A DNA stretch of 64,000 nt. Source: Petasospora fabianii (Eukaryota; Ascomycota; Saccharomycetes; Phaffomycetales; Wickerhamomycetaceae). Below, piece by piece: positions 1 through 10,003 of the stretch. Each line of letters begins with the position of its first letter. Within the stretch, counting starts at the first letter, position 1. The translations under genes were made by a program, and so were the position numbers. A model generated the notes under the pieces. It was given only the letters and a program-made list of their open reading frames with translations, searched no databases and had not been told where the DNA came from. Location: NCBI GenBank assembly GCA_022641835.1, contig CP048715.1, positions 1,550,001-1,614,000 of the forward strand, in the 5' to 3' direction.

Positions 1-308
1 TTATTAGAGTCATAGCACATGTAAGCGATACGACATCCAATTAGCTATGATTGAAATGGCTTGAGTTGTAGACCAGGCCGATACCTATTTATGTACATCT
101 GATATCATCTATATACTACCAAATCGATGTTGAACCACTACCATCATCCCCCAGTGGATAGTTGACGGCTCTACAGTATTCGTCTGGCGTAAAAGCTATC
201 TATTTGGTATCCCATATTATACAGCAAGGGTCAAAACCGAACCATCCAATTAGTAACAACAAGTAATTACCCGACAAAAACTAGCTCAAGAGATCATCCT
301 TCAGTCAA
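1..308. other. Gene-free left edge
   Basis: This stretch lies downstream of the exporter gene that is read leftwards towards it. It presumably holds that gene's 3' UTR. I see no coding sequence, RNA gene or repeat in it. Confidence 0.5.
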
Positions 309-2078
309 TTAGTCACTGGATGAGGCAGAAGCACCAGCTTCCTCATCCTTACCAACAGCACCAGCTTCCTTCTCTGGAGAGTATGCATATTTGGACTTAG
401 CTCTGATTCTAGCACCAAAGAAGTAGAAACCATATGGAATAGCACAACAAGCCAAAGCAATGAAAGCCAAAAGGGAAGAGGCCCACTGATAACCCAATCT
501 GTGATACATCTGAATGGTAAACAATGGACAAGCGGCACCCCACATTGATCTCAAGAAGGTCTTTGCAGCCAATCCACTAGCGGCATAATGTTGATACGAA
601 TCGACAATGTAGTTGTTAGCTGGGTTGTACAACTGGTTGAAACCAAAGCCACATGCAAAACCAGAGATACAAGGACCAGCCCAGTGAACGTGTGGATAAG
701 ATGTCCATGCAAAGCAGAACAAACCAATAGGGACAAACCAACATCCAATCATCATTGGAATGAGTCTAAGCTCTGCTGGTGGGATTTCACCACGGTCAAT
801 GTATTTTTGAGCACGACGGTTGTAATCGTTGTTGAAATATGGGGCAACGACAGTGGCGGACACGACTCCAATGGCAATTGGGATAAACATGAGACCCGTC
901 ATAGAATCGTTCCAGCCCTTACCTTCTTCATAGACAACTGGGTAGGCAAAGAAGAACATGTAAAGAAGACCATACACAACGGACATGTACACGGTGATGA
1001 GGAAGACAATTGGCTCCATAAGAAGCACAAGTGGTCTCAAGAGTGTAGAGTTGACAATTTCCTTCATGGAACGGGTCTGCAACTCAGAAATGGCTCTGTA
1101 AGTGTCATCACCGGTAGCCTTTCTCAATTTCTTAGCACGTTTCTTGAGAAGAGTCTGATGATGTGTCTCTGGAAGAAGAACAAGAACTGGGACATAGACG
1201 CAACCAGAAATGATCAGCAAAACCCAGTAAAGCCATCTCCATCCGGCATTATCAAAGATGAAACCACCAATTAATGGACCAATGATAGGACCAAGGAAAG
1301 GAGCAGCAGAGAAGATAGACATAGCAACACCTCTCTCGTCAGTTTTCCACATCTCAGCCAAGTTACCACCAATCAAACACATTGGAGCAGAGAAGAACAA
1401 TCCATCAAGGAAACGACAAACGAGCAAAGTACCAATGTTCTTAGCCACGGCACATGGAATGATGAAGATCACAGCAAGGAACAAAGTAAAGACATAAACT
1501 GGTCTTCTTCCAACTTCCTCTGAAAGTGGAGCAAAAATCAAAGGACCAATACCGAAACCAATAACCATAAGTGATACAGACAAGATGACAACTTCCATAG
1601 AGACACCAAATGTCTTCATTGGACCGGTCATACCACCAGTGACAATGGCACTCGCAAGGGCAACGTTAAGACAAATGAAACCAAGGAAGAAAGTGATGCA
1701 CCATTTTCTCCATTTAGGCAAGTTTCTTGGATCTTCCTTGTCCCCGTCAACGAACTGGACGATACGAACACCAGTGGAGGCATCCGTTGGATATTGCCAT
1801 GGATCAAGATCAGCAGAGTTGAAACTTGTGTCCTGAGCTGGGATAGTGTGTACGCGTTTGATATCGATACCATCCTCAAGGGGGCCAAGAGCACCGGCGT
1901 CTTGTGTGAGTTCATGAACTAAGTCGTTAACACCTGGGTTATTAGAGATGATCTTCTCCAAGGAATCATGGGTGTGGTGCGTCAGCTTGGAAACTGTAGA
2001 GTGGACTCGCGAGATGATATTCTCCTCGTTGTCGCTCATAGAGCCACGAGAAGGCACGTAAGGTTCCGGTTCTGACAT
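309..2078 (-). CDS. MFS exporter, DHA1 family (Tpo/Flr/Flu1-like)
   Basis: A 589-residue plasma-membrane antiporter of the major facilitator superfamily, expected to expel drugs, polyamines or similar cations using the proton gradient. A hydrophilic tail of about 125 residues leads to the family signature around residues 116-126 ([11 protein letters not shown]), then twelve predicted membrane segments. The loop 2-3 motif is [13 protein letters not shown] at 184-196. A long central loop (about 305-350) separates the two six-helix halves, and the C-terminus is short, acidic and Ser/Ala-rich. The start is the first ATG of the frame. The layout and long N-tail fit Tpo1/Flu1-type proteins; the substrate cannot be told from sequence. 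I found no exact pleiotropic-drug-response element (TCCGCGGA) upstream. Confidence 0.85.
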   Translation of the reverse strand: MSEPEPYVPSRGSMSDNEENIISRVHSTVSKLTHHTHDSLEKIISNNPGVNDLVHELTQDAGALGPLEDGIDIKRVHTIPAQDTSFNSADLDPWQYPTDASTGVRIVQFVDGDKEDPRNLPKWRKWCITFFLGFICLNVALASAIVTGGMTGPMKTFGVSMEVVILSVSLMVIGFGIGPLIFAPLSEEVGRRPVYVFTLFLAVIFIIPCAVAKNIGTLLVCRFLDGLFFSAPMCLIGGNLAEMWKTDERGVAMSIFSAAPFLGPIIGPLIGGFIFDNAGWRWLYWVLLIISGCVYVPVLVLLPETHHQTLLKKRAKKLRKATGDDTYRAISELQTRSMKEIVNSTLLRPLVLLMEPIVFLITVYMSVVYGLLYMFFFAYPVVYEEGKGWNDSMTGLMFIPIAIGVVSATVVAPYFNNDYNRRAQKYIDRGEIPPAELRLIPMMIGCWFVPIGLFCFAWTSYPHVHWAGPCISGFACGFGFNQLYNPANNYIVDSYQHYAASGLAAKTFLRSMWGAACPLFTIQMYHRLGYQWASSLLAFIALACCAIPYGFYFFGARIRAKSKYAYSPEKEAGAVGKDEEAGASASSSD

Positions 2079-3197
2079 GTCAGTGGGTTGTAATGGTCTT
2101 TAGCTGTCATTCTTGTTGATATCAGTTGGGTGGCGGATCACTGTAAGACTTTATACTTGAGCTATTAACATTGGTGTCGGTAGAGAAGAGTGTCTGAGGC
2201 CGTGTTTGGTGCATAGTGAGGGATATTTCTCTGAGGCGAGCGCGCATATCCGGTTGGATTAGATATGTCTAGTGTCTCATACCATTAGACATCTTATATG
2301 GTTTAGGAAGGTAATGAAAGGTTGAAGGACCCATCATAAGTTGCTTTGTGTGCGTCCCCCTTGCTTTGCAATGTGGTGTTATAGATAGTTTTCATTAGGT
2401 TTAGACCTCATAGCTGAAAGATACACAGAGGAAAACGATTATGAGGTACATTCGAGCACGGACCGCACATATCATGCAAGTCACTCACATTTGCATTAAG
2501 AAAAAAAATTGGTTTATGCTACGATGTTTTCTATAATGTCCGGGGATATGATCTTTATGTGGCTGAAGAGTATCTTACTCTTTCCCCACACAGTACCACA
2601 GCTTCGATTCATCAATGTGAAGGAAGAGCCTAAGAACCAAGATTACCGCGCACTCTAACAAATATTGAACCCCTGGACTTCCCAAAGAAGTAATACTGAT
2701 AGTTATAAGACCCCTTCCTTCTTCAATCTCTCTTCGATCTTGGACTGATAGATCTACTATTGAGACTCGGCAACTGGGTGGCCGTGTGCCGGGTTACACG
2801 CGGCTGAAAAATCCTTTTGTAAAGGGGCACGACTAATCGGCACAGTAGTAAAGGCAATGCCGATGCGGTTATTTCCCTCATTGTAGGGCTTTAACTCATA
2901 AGTACAGTGATATAAAACACTCATAGACAGGACCCTCTCTCTAAGATTTGAGCACAGTGTTACATTTCCGACGTGGGTCATTGCGTCGGCGATTAAAACC
3001 CCTCTCACTTTTGTATTCTTTCTCAGCAATCGGATAACACATCAGTAGATCACCGATAGATCGGCTAAGGCCCCCATGATGGAACCGTGATCATTGCCCA
3101 CATCTACAACTAGACACAAGGTCGGCAGATGACTACCGTTGATTCGATGACTATGCATCATCATTTATATCAGTTCATTTGTAACTCAGTCATTTTC
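2079..3197. other. Gene-free region upstream of the DHA1 exporter
   Basis: About 1.1 kb between two leftward genes, so it holds the exporter's promoter and the 3' end of the lyase gene. The longest frames (90 codons or fewer) have no recognisable protein features. I see no RNA gene or repeat. Confidence 0.5.
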
Positions 3198-4805
3198 TCA
3201 AAACTGGTTTTCAGTGGAGGCACCACCAGTGGCACTTGTCATGGTAGAGCCACCATTAACAACCTGAACAATAGAGTCCATGTAGTCGGCTCCGGACCAC
3301 TTTTGGTGAGTTAACACATCACACCCTAGCTCCCTTTCTCTTGATTGGATAAGTTCAACGTAAGCCTTCATACCATCAGTACTGAAACCCTTGGCCAATT
3401 CGAATGAAGACAAGGCATTAGAGTGTAAACCTGCAAGTGATACAATCTGAAGGACAAATCCACTCTTGGCCAATTCACCAACGTATTCAGCAAGGTCCTG
3501 TTTAGTGAAACCATGTGCGAGCCAGTTGAATGATGGCGAGAGATTATAAACAAGCTTCTTCTCTGGGTATACATCATGAATACGCTTAGCAAACTCTTGG
3601 GCAACGGACAAGTCTGGCTTCTTAGTCTCCAACCAGAGAACATCAGCATGTGGAGCATAGTTTAAAGCACGTTTTACAGCAACGTCCATGGATGACTTGA
3701 CAATGAAGAAACCTTCCAAAGTACGTGGTGCATCCCAATCAAAGAAGATGTCCTCACCAGTCAGATCCTTGAACAACTGACGGCACTCAAAGTTGGACTT
3801 ATTGACACTTTGTGACTTGTATGATTCAATCAAGTCAGATTTACCTAGCTCCACAAGCTTCTTCTCTGCAGCCTCATTGAATGTAAACACTGGGTGCTCA
3901 TCTCTCCATTTAGCCTCAATAGCATCCAATTGTGAGCCGGCAAGACCTTCGGCCTGCGCAGCACCAATGACATCACTCAATGGCTTAGCTGGTTCTGTGA
4001 TACCAAGAATGAACTCATGATCTCTCTGATCAACACTTGAACTCAACAAGTTACCAGTTTCGGCATCAGATCTAGCAATCAAAACTTGTTCTGTACCCAT
4101 GATATCCCATTGCAATCTTGCAGCCACCAATCTTCTAATCTGTTCACTAGTAGGAACCAAAACCTTACCAGCCAAATGACCACACTTCTTACCACCATGC
4201 AACTGATCTTCAATGTGGATACCGGCAGCACCACGCTCAGCAAACAATTTGGATATCTTCATTACAGAACCAACACCACCATGTCCAGTATCAGCATCTG
4301 CGATTATCGGCTTTGCATAATCAACCCTCTCCTTGCTTGGATCTTGAAGCCAGGTAAAGTACGACTTCTTATCATGTAATAACTGTGCTTTGAAGAGTCT
4401 TTCAACTTGATTAGGCACAGTGTCGTATGGATAATCACCAAAGTCAGGACCAACCTCATTGGTCGTGGTCAAAACACTCGAAGCTGCCCATCCACTAACG
4501 TACACAACCTCTTGGAACTGCACATTTTGCGACATTTGCACTGGATCGATTGATCCAAGGGCATACACGGGTTTTTTCTGCTCATATCTCGCATTTAACA
4601 AATTCCAGAGACGTTGCGACTGAGTGTTTGAAGGGTAAGACGTGTGTAATGTACCACGATACTGTGCCACTGTCTCTGCAGTGTATGGACGCACGAGGCC
4701 CTTGAAACGCGGGGTAAGGAACCATTCTTGAATCGACGCCACAAGAGCCGCATGCTGGGAAAGTGCCTCCTTTGCCGTTGGGTAAGGAAAGCGTGAAAGC
4801 GACAT
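3198..4805 (-). CDS. ICL2: 2-methylisocitrate lyase (Icl2-type isocitrate lyase family)
   Basis: This enzyme cleaves 2-methylisocitrate to pyruvate and succinate in the methylcitrate cycle that disposes of propionyl-CoA. The 535-residue protein carries the family signature [11 protein letters not shown] (catalytic Cys208) and the Mg2+-site stretch [11 protein letters not shown] near 168-177. Several stretches match S. cerevisiae Icl2 rather than cytosolic Icl1 as I recall them: [34 protein letters not shown], and the ending STENQF. Icl2 is mitochondrial, with about 30 extra N-terminal residues. Here the ATG is followed only by a short, weakly basic segment, and an in-frame stop lies close upstream. 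An unseen upstream exon remains possible. A role as ordinary isocitrate lyase cannot be excluded by eye. Confidence 0.87.
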   Translation of the reverse strand: MSLSRFPYPTAKEALSQHAALVASIQEWFLTPRFKGLVRPYTAETVAQYRGTLHTSYPSNTQSQRLWNLLNARYEQKKPVYALGSIDPVQMSQNVQFQEVVYVSGWAASSVLTTTNEVGPDFGDYPYDTVPNQVERLFKAQLLHDKKSYFTWLQDPSKERVDYAKPIIADADTGHGGVGSVMKISKLFAERGAAGIHIEDQLHGGKKCGHLAGKVLVPTSEQIRRLVAARLQWDIMGTEQVLIARSDAETGNLLSSSVDQRDHEFILGITEPAKPLSDVIGAAQAEGLAGSQLDAIEAKWRDEHPVFTFNEAAEKKLVELGKSDLIESYKSQSVNKSNFECRQLFKDLTGEDIFFDWDAPRTLEGFFIVKSSMDVAVKRALNYAPHADVLWLETKKPDLSVAQEFAKRIHDVYPEKKLVYNLSPSFNWLAHGFTKQDLAEYVGELAKSGFVLQIVSLAGLHSNALSSFELAKGFSTDGMKAYVELIQSRERELGCDVLTHQKWSGADYMDSIVQVVNGGSTMTSATGGASTENQF

Positions 4806-6079
4806 ATCTTGTGTACCTGTTTGTCTTCTATAGATCTAGTATAGGTAATGGTTTTAGGAAATGTAGTGCTTATAAAAGCTTAGGCTGACCCGCAGTTGTC
4901 CGTGTCGGAAGCGAGAGTGAAATCGCGGATTGGGGAAGTTTTCCCCTCTCGGAGACACTTAAAAGGTGGGAAATAATGACATATTACTCATTGTTGCTCA
5001 GTATTAAGGTAGTAGAAGTTTCATATAGGTGCAGAGCCGAATCGGAAAAGGTCTCTGGCCGTTGGGCCAGCACATATTTCATTCGGCTCAACGACACATC
5101 GCCCCTTCAGCCGACTGTAATGCCGACAGTAAAGAAACATCATGCTCTATACCCCGCACGCATTAACCTGAACATATAGTTCTGATCTACAAGGATGTGA
5201 ATGCAGATATAGTTCATTAGTCCAGAGTTGAACTATCTAGTCTCTCAGTTTCTCTGCACGTGACATAGGACACTCACATCCTCCAACTCAGTACTCTTAA
5301 AGATCTCACGAGCAATAGACGAAACATACTTGCCTGAGTTCTCTAACTCTTCAGCGTCCAGAATCAACTCCTTAGCCTTTATGAACTTACCCTCAAATGC
5401 CTTGTGTACGACCTTCTTATGATCTTCAACCATGACACAACCGTTAAATAGATATGCAATGTTGAGCAGCTTTTGACATAATAAATTCGACATTTCAAGC
5501 AGCCTTATCAATGCTTCAACTGGTTCATCTGAGATGAGAGCTACAAGGGGGTCCTATATGCGATATTCACATGATCAGCAAGACTCACACCTCTGTCGAA
5601 TGATAACCCTGCTGGAAAGGCAGTCAAACACCAACGGCTTGAACCCTACCGATGAAATCTTCGCAGTACTATATCAAGACTGACATCTCTTCGAGTGTGT
5701 TAAAGACTTATCGAGGAAATCAGATCAGAGCTCTGTGCATCAATGATGTCGGGTACCATTCGGTCATAGAGGCAGTAGTTTTCCACCGAGGTCAACCTTC
5801 CGGATCCAGTGATCTATGATCGAAACCTTTCAGGGTGTACAGCTGGCCCCAGCCCACTAACTAGACATCCATCTCTTTATGCTGTGCAGTTTTAAGAAGT
5901 CGAATTCCATATATGTCCAAAATGAATACTGATTAGTACCCAACTATCAAAGAGAGGGCTGAGGTGGTTCAACGACACACCCGGACACCCACGCGCTCCT
6001 ATATTCGAAAACATCAGATTCAGTGCCCTTTACACGCCAACTACGACTACACTACAGCCCAATTGTAGTGCACACGGCC
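4806..6079. other. Divergent intergenic region, ICL2 and APL4 promoters
   Basis: About 1.27 kb between the leftward lyase gene and rightward APL4. The first 440 bases contain no convincing gene. The part from 5245 to 5923 contains the coding-like remnant listed separately. The last 150 bases form the APL4 promoter and leader. Confidence 0.5.
5245..5923 (-). pseudogene. Candidate decayed (or heavily spliced) gene, unrecognised
   Basis: On the minus strand several protein-like stretches lie head to tail but in different frames or separated by stops. They begin with an ATG near 5910 (MEFDFLKLHSIKRW) and include stretches such as SVENYCLYDRMVPDIIDAQS and NTLEEMSVLI. They end with about 90 open codons (5245-5511) reading ALIRLLEMSNLLCQK and KFIKAKELILDAEEL. 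The last block is helical in character and looks like real protein, but it has an ATG only at an internal position (5493). A short intron just before it is conceivable (GTGAGT donor, CTGAT branch, ATAG acceptor) but would be only about 35 nt. I do not recognise the family. A host gene in decay is the simplest reading; chance open frames are the alternative. Confidence 0.3.
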
Positions 6080-8527
6080 ATGACGACCTCACTCAAATCA
6101 TTCATCAAGTCTGTCAGGTCCTCCAAGACCATCGCCGATGAGCGCTCCATCATCAGACGTGAGTCGGCCCTCATCAGAACGGCATTCAAAGACACCACCG
6201 TGTCACACAACACGCGCCGTGTGAACATTCAAAAGCTCTTATTCTTATACATTCTTGGCGAGAAGACACATTTTGGTCAGATCGAATGTATCAAGTTGTT
6301 GGCATCACCAAATTTTCTCGACAAGCGTCTTGGCTACCTAGCCACCATGCTCATTCTTGATGAAAACCAGGAAGTCTTAACCCTTCTCACCAACTCGCTC
6401 AACAACGATCTCAACCATCCTAACCAGTTCATTGTGTCCCTTGCTCTTGCCACCACAGGAAACATCTGCTCTCCAGAGCTTGCTAGAGACATATACACCG
6501 ATGTTGAACATATTCTCACTGGCAACAACAACTACCTCAAGAAGAAAGCTGCCCTTGTCGCATCGAAGATCGTAGAGAAGGATCCGGATCTTTCCGAGAT
6601 CTTCCAGGAGAAGCTCGATGATCTCCTTCGTTCGCAAAATCACGGTGTCTTACTTGGTACTTTCAAGCTCATCAGATCCATCTATGAAGTTTCCCCAGAG
6701 TCAAGACCATTCCTCATTTCAAAAGTGCCAACTATCATAAACATCACAAAGCACCTTCTCAGCAACTTTAACCCAGAGTACGATACACCATCGCTTCATG
6801 ATCCATTCCTTGTCAATCACATTGTTCGTACCCTTGGTGTCATCTTCACTGATGAAAACCAGATCTCCAACTCATCCAAGTACACCGAACAGCTCAACGA
6901 CGTACTCACCAACCTTGCTTCAACTACATCATACACCAAGAATGCTGGTGCATCGGTTCTTCATGAAGTGGTCAAAACCATCTTTGGCATTCCGAACCTT
7001 GATCCAGCTCTCAAGGTCCTCGGTATCAATACCCTGGGCCAGCTTCTCAGTACCAAGGACAACAACAACCGTTACGTTGCCCTCAACACCCTTCTTACCG
7101 TGGTTAACATTGAGCCATTGGCAGTCCAGAGACATCGTCAAACTATTGTAGCATGTCTCTCCGATCAAGACATCTCCATCAAGAGAAGAGCACTTGAACT
7201 TTCCTTCGCCATCCTTGATGCTTCCAACATCCGTATTCTCATTAGAGAGATCTTGACATTCCTGGAGAAGCCAGTCAATAATGATAAGGAGCTCAAGAGT
7301 TACATCGTCACAAACGTTGCAAACATCTTAGATCGTCGTGAATTAATACCTAACGAGAAGTGGAGATTTGATACCCTTGTCAAGCTCGTTGAACTCAGTG
7401 ATGAGGCTCTCAACACTAAGATTGCATCGCAGTTGTTGGCTTTGGTTATGAATATCCCAGATGGTGATGAGTTGAAGAGTTACACTGCTAATAAGATCTT
7501 CAAGGCCGCATATGAGGACTCAAATACTGATGGGTTAAACTTGATGTGTGTTTACTTGGTTGGTGAATATGGTGATTTGTTAATTGGAACCTCCCTCGGC
7601 GATGATAAGAAGATTACAGAAGGTGTACTGACTGATTATTTGATCGACCTTTCCCGTTTGAAAGACGAAGATGTTGTTATTGTCTCATACATCTTGACTG
7701 CATGTATTAAACTCTCGATCAAGACGAAGGACTCAACTGCCAAGACAAAGCTCAAGAAGTACATTGAGTCTAAGACCACATCGAGTGATTTGAATTTGCA
7801 GATTAAGGCTGTTACCTACTCCGTTTTGTTCAATGAACCGGATCACATCAAGAGAGGTGTCCTGGGAAGGATGCCAGCTCCTGTTATCAAGGAAAAAGAT
7901 AACGTTGCACTTACTACCAAGAAGTCCAAGGTGCTTGCCCAGTCAACATCAGCATCTGGAACAACTACGAGATCCAAAAACAACACCGAGGATCTTTTAT
8001 TGGATCTTATGGATGACAATGATGCTACACCAGGAAACAATGGTACATCTGCAAACTCAGCTGACCTTCTTGGTGACATCTTTGGAAGCTCCTCTTCAAA
8101 GCCACAGAAATCATCTGCTAATACTGACATCCTTGGTCTGTTCGACTCACCAGCCTCCAATACCCCAACGACAGCTACCTCGACACCACAGGGAATCCAA
8201 GCGCTCTCGAACTCCAATGTCAAGATCTCATTCCGTCCAAAGTCAATGGGTAACGGTCAGGCTGTGATAGAGACCATCCTTGAGAACAAGACTTTCTCAC
8301 CTCTTTCTAATCTTCAGCTGCTCATCGCTGTTCCAAAGACGCAGAAGCTAACAATGTCATCAATCTCAGCACATTCAATTCAACCAAATTCCTTCGTGAC
8401 ACAAGATTTGAAGATCGTCGGTACTGCTGGAGCAAAGATCAAGTTGAGAGTCAAGTTTGAGTATGATGATCAGAGTGGAAGACACACTGAACAGTTTGAT
8501 TTTGGAGGACTTAAGGATACACTCTGA
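6080..8527 (+). CDS. APL4: AP-1 complex gamma-adaptin
   Basis: Large subunit of the AP-1 clathrin adaptor, which sorts cargo between trans-Golgi and endosomes. The 815-residue protein opens with the adaptin trunk: SLKSFIKSVRSSKTIADER, then a run of HEAT-like helices to about residue 590. A low-complexity hinge (about 610-700) carries acidic leucine motifs (EDLLLDLMDD, DLLGDIFG, DILGLFD) of the kind that bind clathrin. A C-terminal gamma-ear domain (about 705-815) begins near NVKISFRPKSMGNGQ. The frame stays open 57 bases further upstream but begins with GTG there, so the ATG at 6080 is taken as the start. Gamma rather than beta, alpha or delta is supported by the N-terminal sequence and the short single-domain ear. 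Confidence 0.93.
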   Translation: MTTSLKSFIKSVRSSKTIADERSIIRRESALIRTAFKDTTVSHNTRRVNIQKLLFLYILGEKTHFGQIECIKLLASPNFLDKRLGYLATMLILDENQEVLTLLTNSLNNDLNHPNQFIVSLALATTGNICSPELARDIYTDVEHILTGNNNYLKKKAALVASKIVEKDPDLSEIFQEKLDDLLRSQNHGVLLGTFKLIRSIYEVSPESRPFLISKVPTIINITKHLLSNFNPEYDTPSLHDPFLVNHIVRTLGVIFTDENQISNSSKYTEQLNDVLTNLASTTSYTKNAGASVLHEVVKTIFGIPNLDPALKVLGINTLGQLLSTKDNNNRYVALNTLLTVVNIEPLAVQRHRQTIVACLSDQDISIKRRALELSFAILDASNIRILIREILTFLEKPVNNDKELKSYIVTNVANILDRRELIPNEKWRFDTLVKLVELSDEALNTKIASQLLALVMNIPDGDELKSYTANKIFKAAYEDSNTDGLNLMCVYLVGEYGDLLIGTSLGDDKKITEGVLTDYLIDLSRLKDEDVVIVSYILTACIKLSIKTKDSTAKTKLKKYIESKTTSSDLNLQIKAVTYSVLFNEPDHIKRGVLGRMPAPVIKEKDNVALTTKKSKVLAQSTSASGTTTRSKNNTEDLLLDLMDDNDATPGNNGTSANSADLLGDIFGSSSSKPQKSSANTDILGLFDSPASNTPTTATSTPQGIQALSNSNVKISFRPKSMGNGQAVIETILENKTFSPLSNLQLLIAVPKTQKLTMSSISAHSIQPNSFVTQDLKIVGTAGAKIKLRVKFEYDDQSGRHTEQFDFGGLKDTL

Positions 8528-8642
8528 TAACGAGGTCTACATATGAGGGGTTTAGAAAAATATATGTATGATCAAAGAAAAAAAGGTGCCGTATATACGG
8601 ATTCCGATTGTGCTTGATTCAACACTCATCGTTGGAATGCGC

Positions 8643-9336
8643 TTAGTAACCAACACCGGTAGAGAGACCCTCAGCAGCCTGGTCAACTCTGTCAGCAACC
8701 TTCTTAGCTGGAGTAGCACCAATCCACTTGTCAGCCAATGGCTTGATGAGGGCACCGTAAACAACCTGGGCACCACCAAACTGTGGAAGGGAGAGGTAGA
8801 GCAAGAAGATGGTCTTCATGAACCAGTAGAATGGGATCCAGTAAAGGATGGCCTTAGACCAGAACTCAATAACGTTCAAGAAGGCAAAGACAACCCAGTA
8901 TGTCAAGAGTTCGGTGTCATCCTTAGTGGATTCGGTGTTGAGGGCCTTGAGGGACAAGTAACCTGGGATGACGAAACCGGCAATGTTAGAAAGCAATTGA
9001 CCAATACCACCAACGTTGATGAAGATCAAAAAGAAGTACAAGACACCAGCACCGACAATGGCGTAGGATCTTGGAAGACCGGAAGCCTGCTCGAACTGGG
9101 TGAGAATGTGGTTACCAGCGAACTTCTGTAAGAATTGGTGTTAGTAATGAACGTTTAAGGCGTCTAGTTAGAGTTGTGAGTGTGGTGCCACATGATGGAA
9201 TCAAGAAGAATGATGAGCTGCCCCTTAACGAGCACGAGACACTAACACTTCCGGGGAGCAACCCCCGAATCAATAAGGTACTTACGGCATCAATACCCTT
9301 AAGGTGGCTCTGAATCTGGGAGGCAAAGTCAGACAT
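8643..9336 (-). CDS. YOP1: Reticulon-like ER-shaping protein, DP1/Yop1 family (spliced)
   Basis: Yop1 bends ER membrane into tubules with reticulons. Exon 1 is 9336-9286 (MSDFASQIQSHLKGIDA) and exon 2 is 9125-8643. The 160-nt intron has a GTAAGT donor, a TACTAAC branch site (9140-9146 read in reverse) and a CAG acceptor. The joined 177-residue protein runs KFAGNHILTQFEQASGLPRS and then the membrane hairpins: IFINVGG.GQLLSNIAGFV.P.YLSLKAL and LLTYWVVFAFLNVIEFWSKAILYWIPFYW. These match S. cerevisiae Yop1 (180 aa) along the whole length. Without the intron, exon 2 has no plausible N-terminus. Codon choice is strongly biased, suggesting high expression. Confidence 0.95.
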
Positions 9337-10003
9337 TGTGAAATTGAATTGTATCCAAGAGAAAGAAATGATCCAGGCGGTGATGAAGTGGACAAATCCC
9401 ATCACTTGCGCCTTGAAATTTGGGAACCGAGCATCCGGTGGGTCTACCGAAACGCGCGAACACCAGATCAGGTAATATCCGAGGTCATTTGTCACGTGGG
9501 TGGATTTTCCTCTATAATCAAATATATATAATATTGTAAGAGACTCTATGGCCCAGACTCAAGTGGTATCAAGCCAAGAATATGGGGTTATAGGTGTAGT
9601 ACTCAGACCCTTTATAGGTGAAGCCAAAGTGGCGATGGTGTACTGATCTTACGACTATAGAGCATCGTCTTTAGTAATAACCCCCAGGTCCTGACGTCAA
9701 GGCGCGCCACTCAGCTATTAGCCTGCCACCTGCAAAGCTTTGTTGTTTACGATATGGGGAAAGGCCGTGCTGCTGGTGTGCTTTTCTCCAGGGCACACTA
9801 GACTTGTTCTTGGCCTTTTTGGACAACCTGACCACAAGTCTTGTCAGTTGGTCCCCACCTGGTTCCATCATCCTATCCTCTTGCCACTGCTCCTCCGCGC
9901 TCCCATCAACCCCACTTGGCTACTCAGCTTTAAAACACACTTGCGAAGCTACACATCGGACCACCCAACTCTTCAACAACTCGGAACTCTTTCGACACCC
10001 ACC
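9337..10003. other. Divergent intergenic region, YOP1 and arrestin-like gene
   Basis: About 670 bases shared by the YOP1 and arrestin-like promoters. The frame of the downstream gene stays open back to about 9740 but contains no ATG before 10004. I see no other gene or RNA. Confidence 0.5.

Noticed and set aside
2757-3029. 90-codon minus-strand frame between ICL2 and the exporter
   Set aside because: No family resemblance and no supporting promoter.
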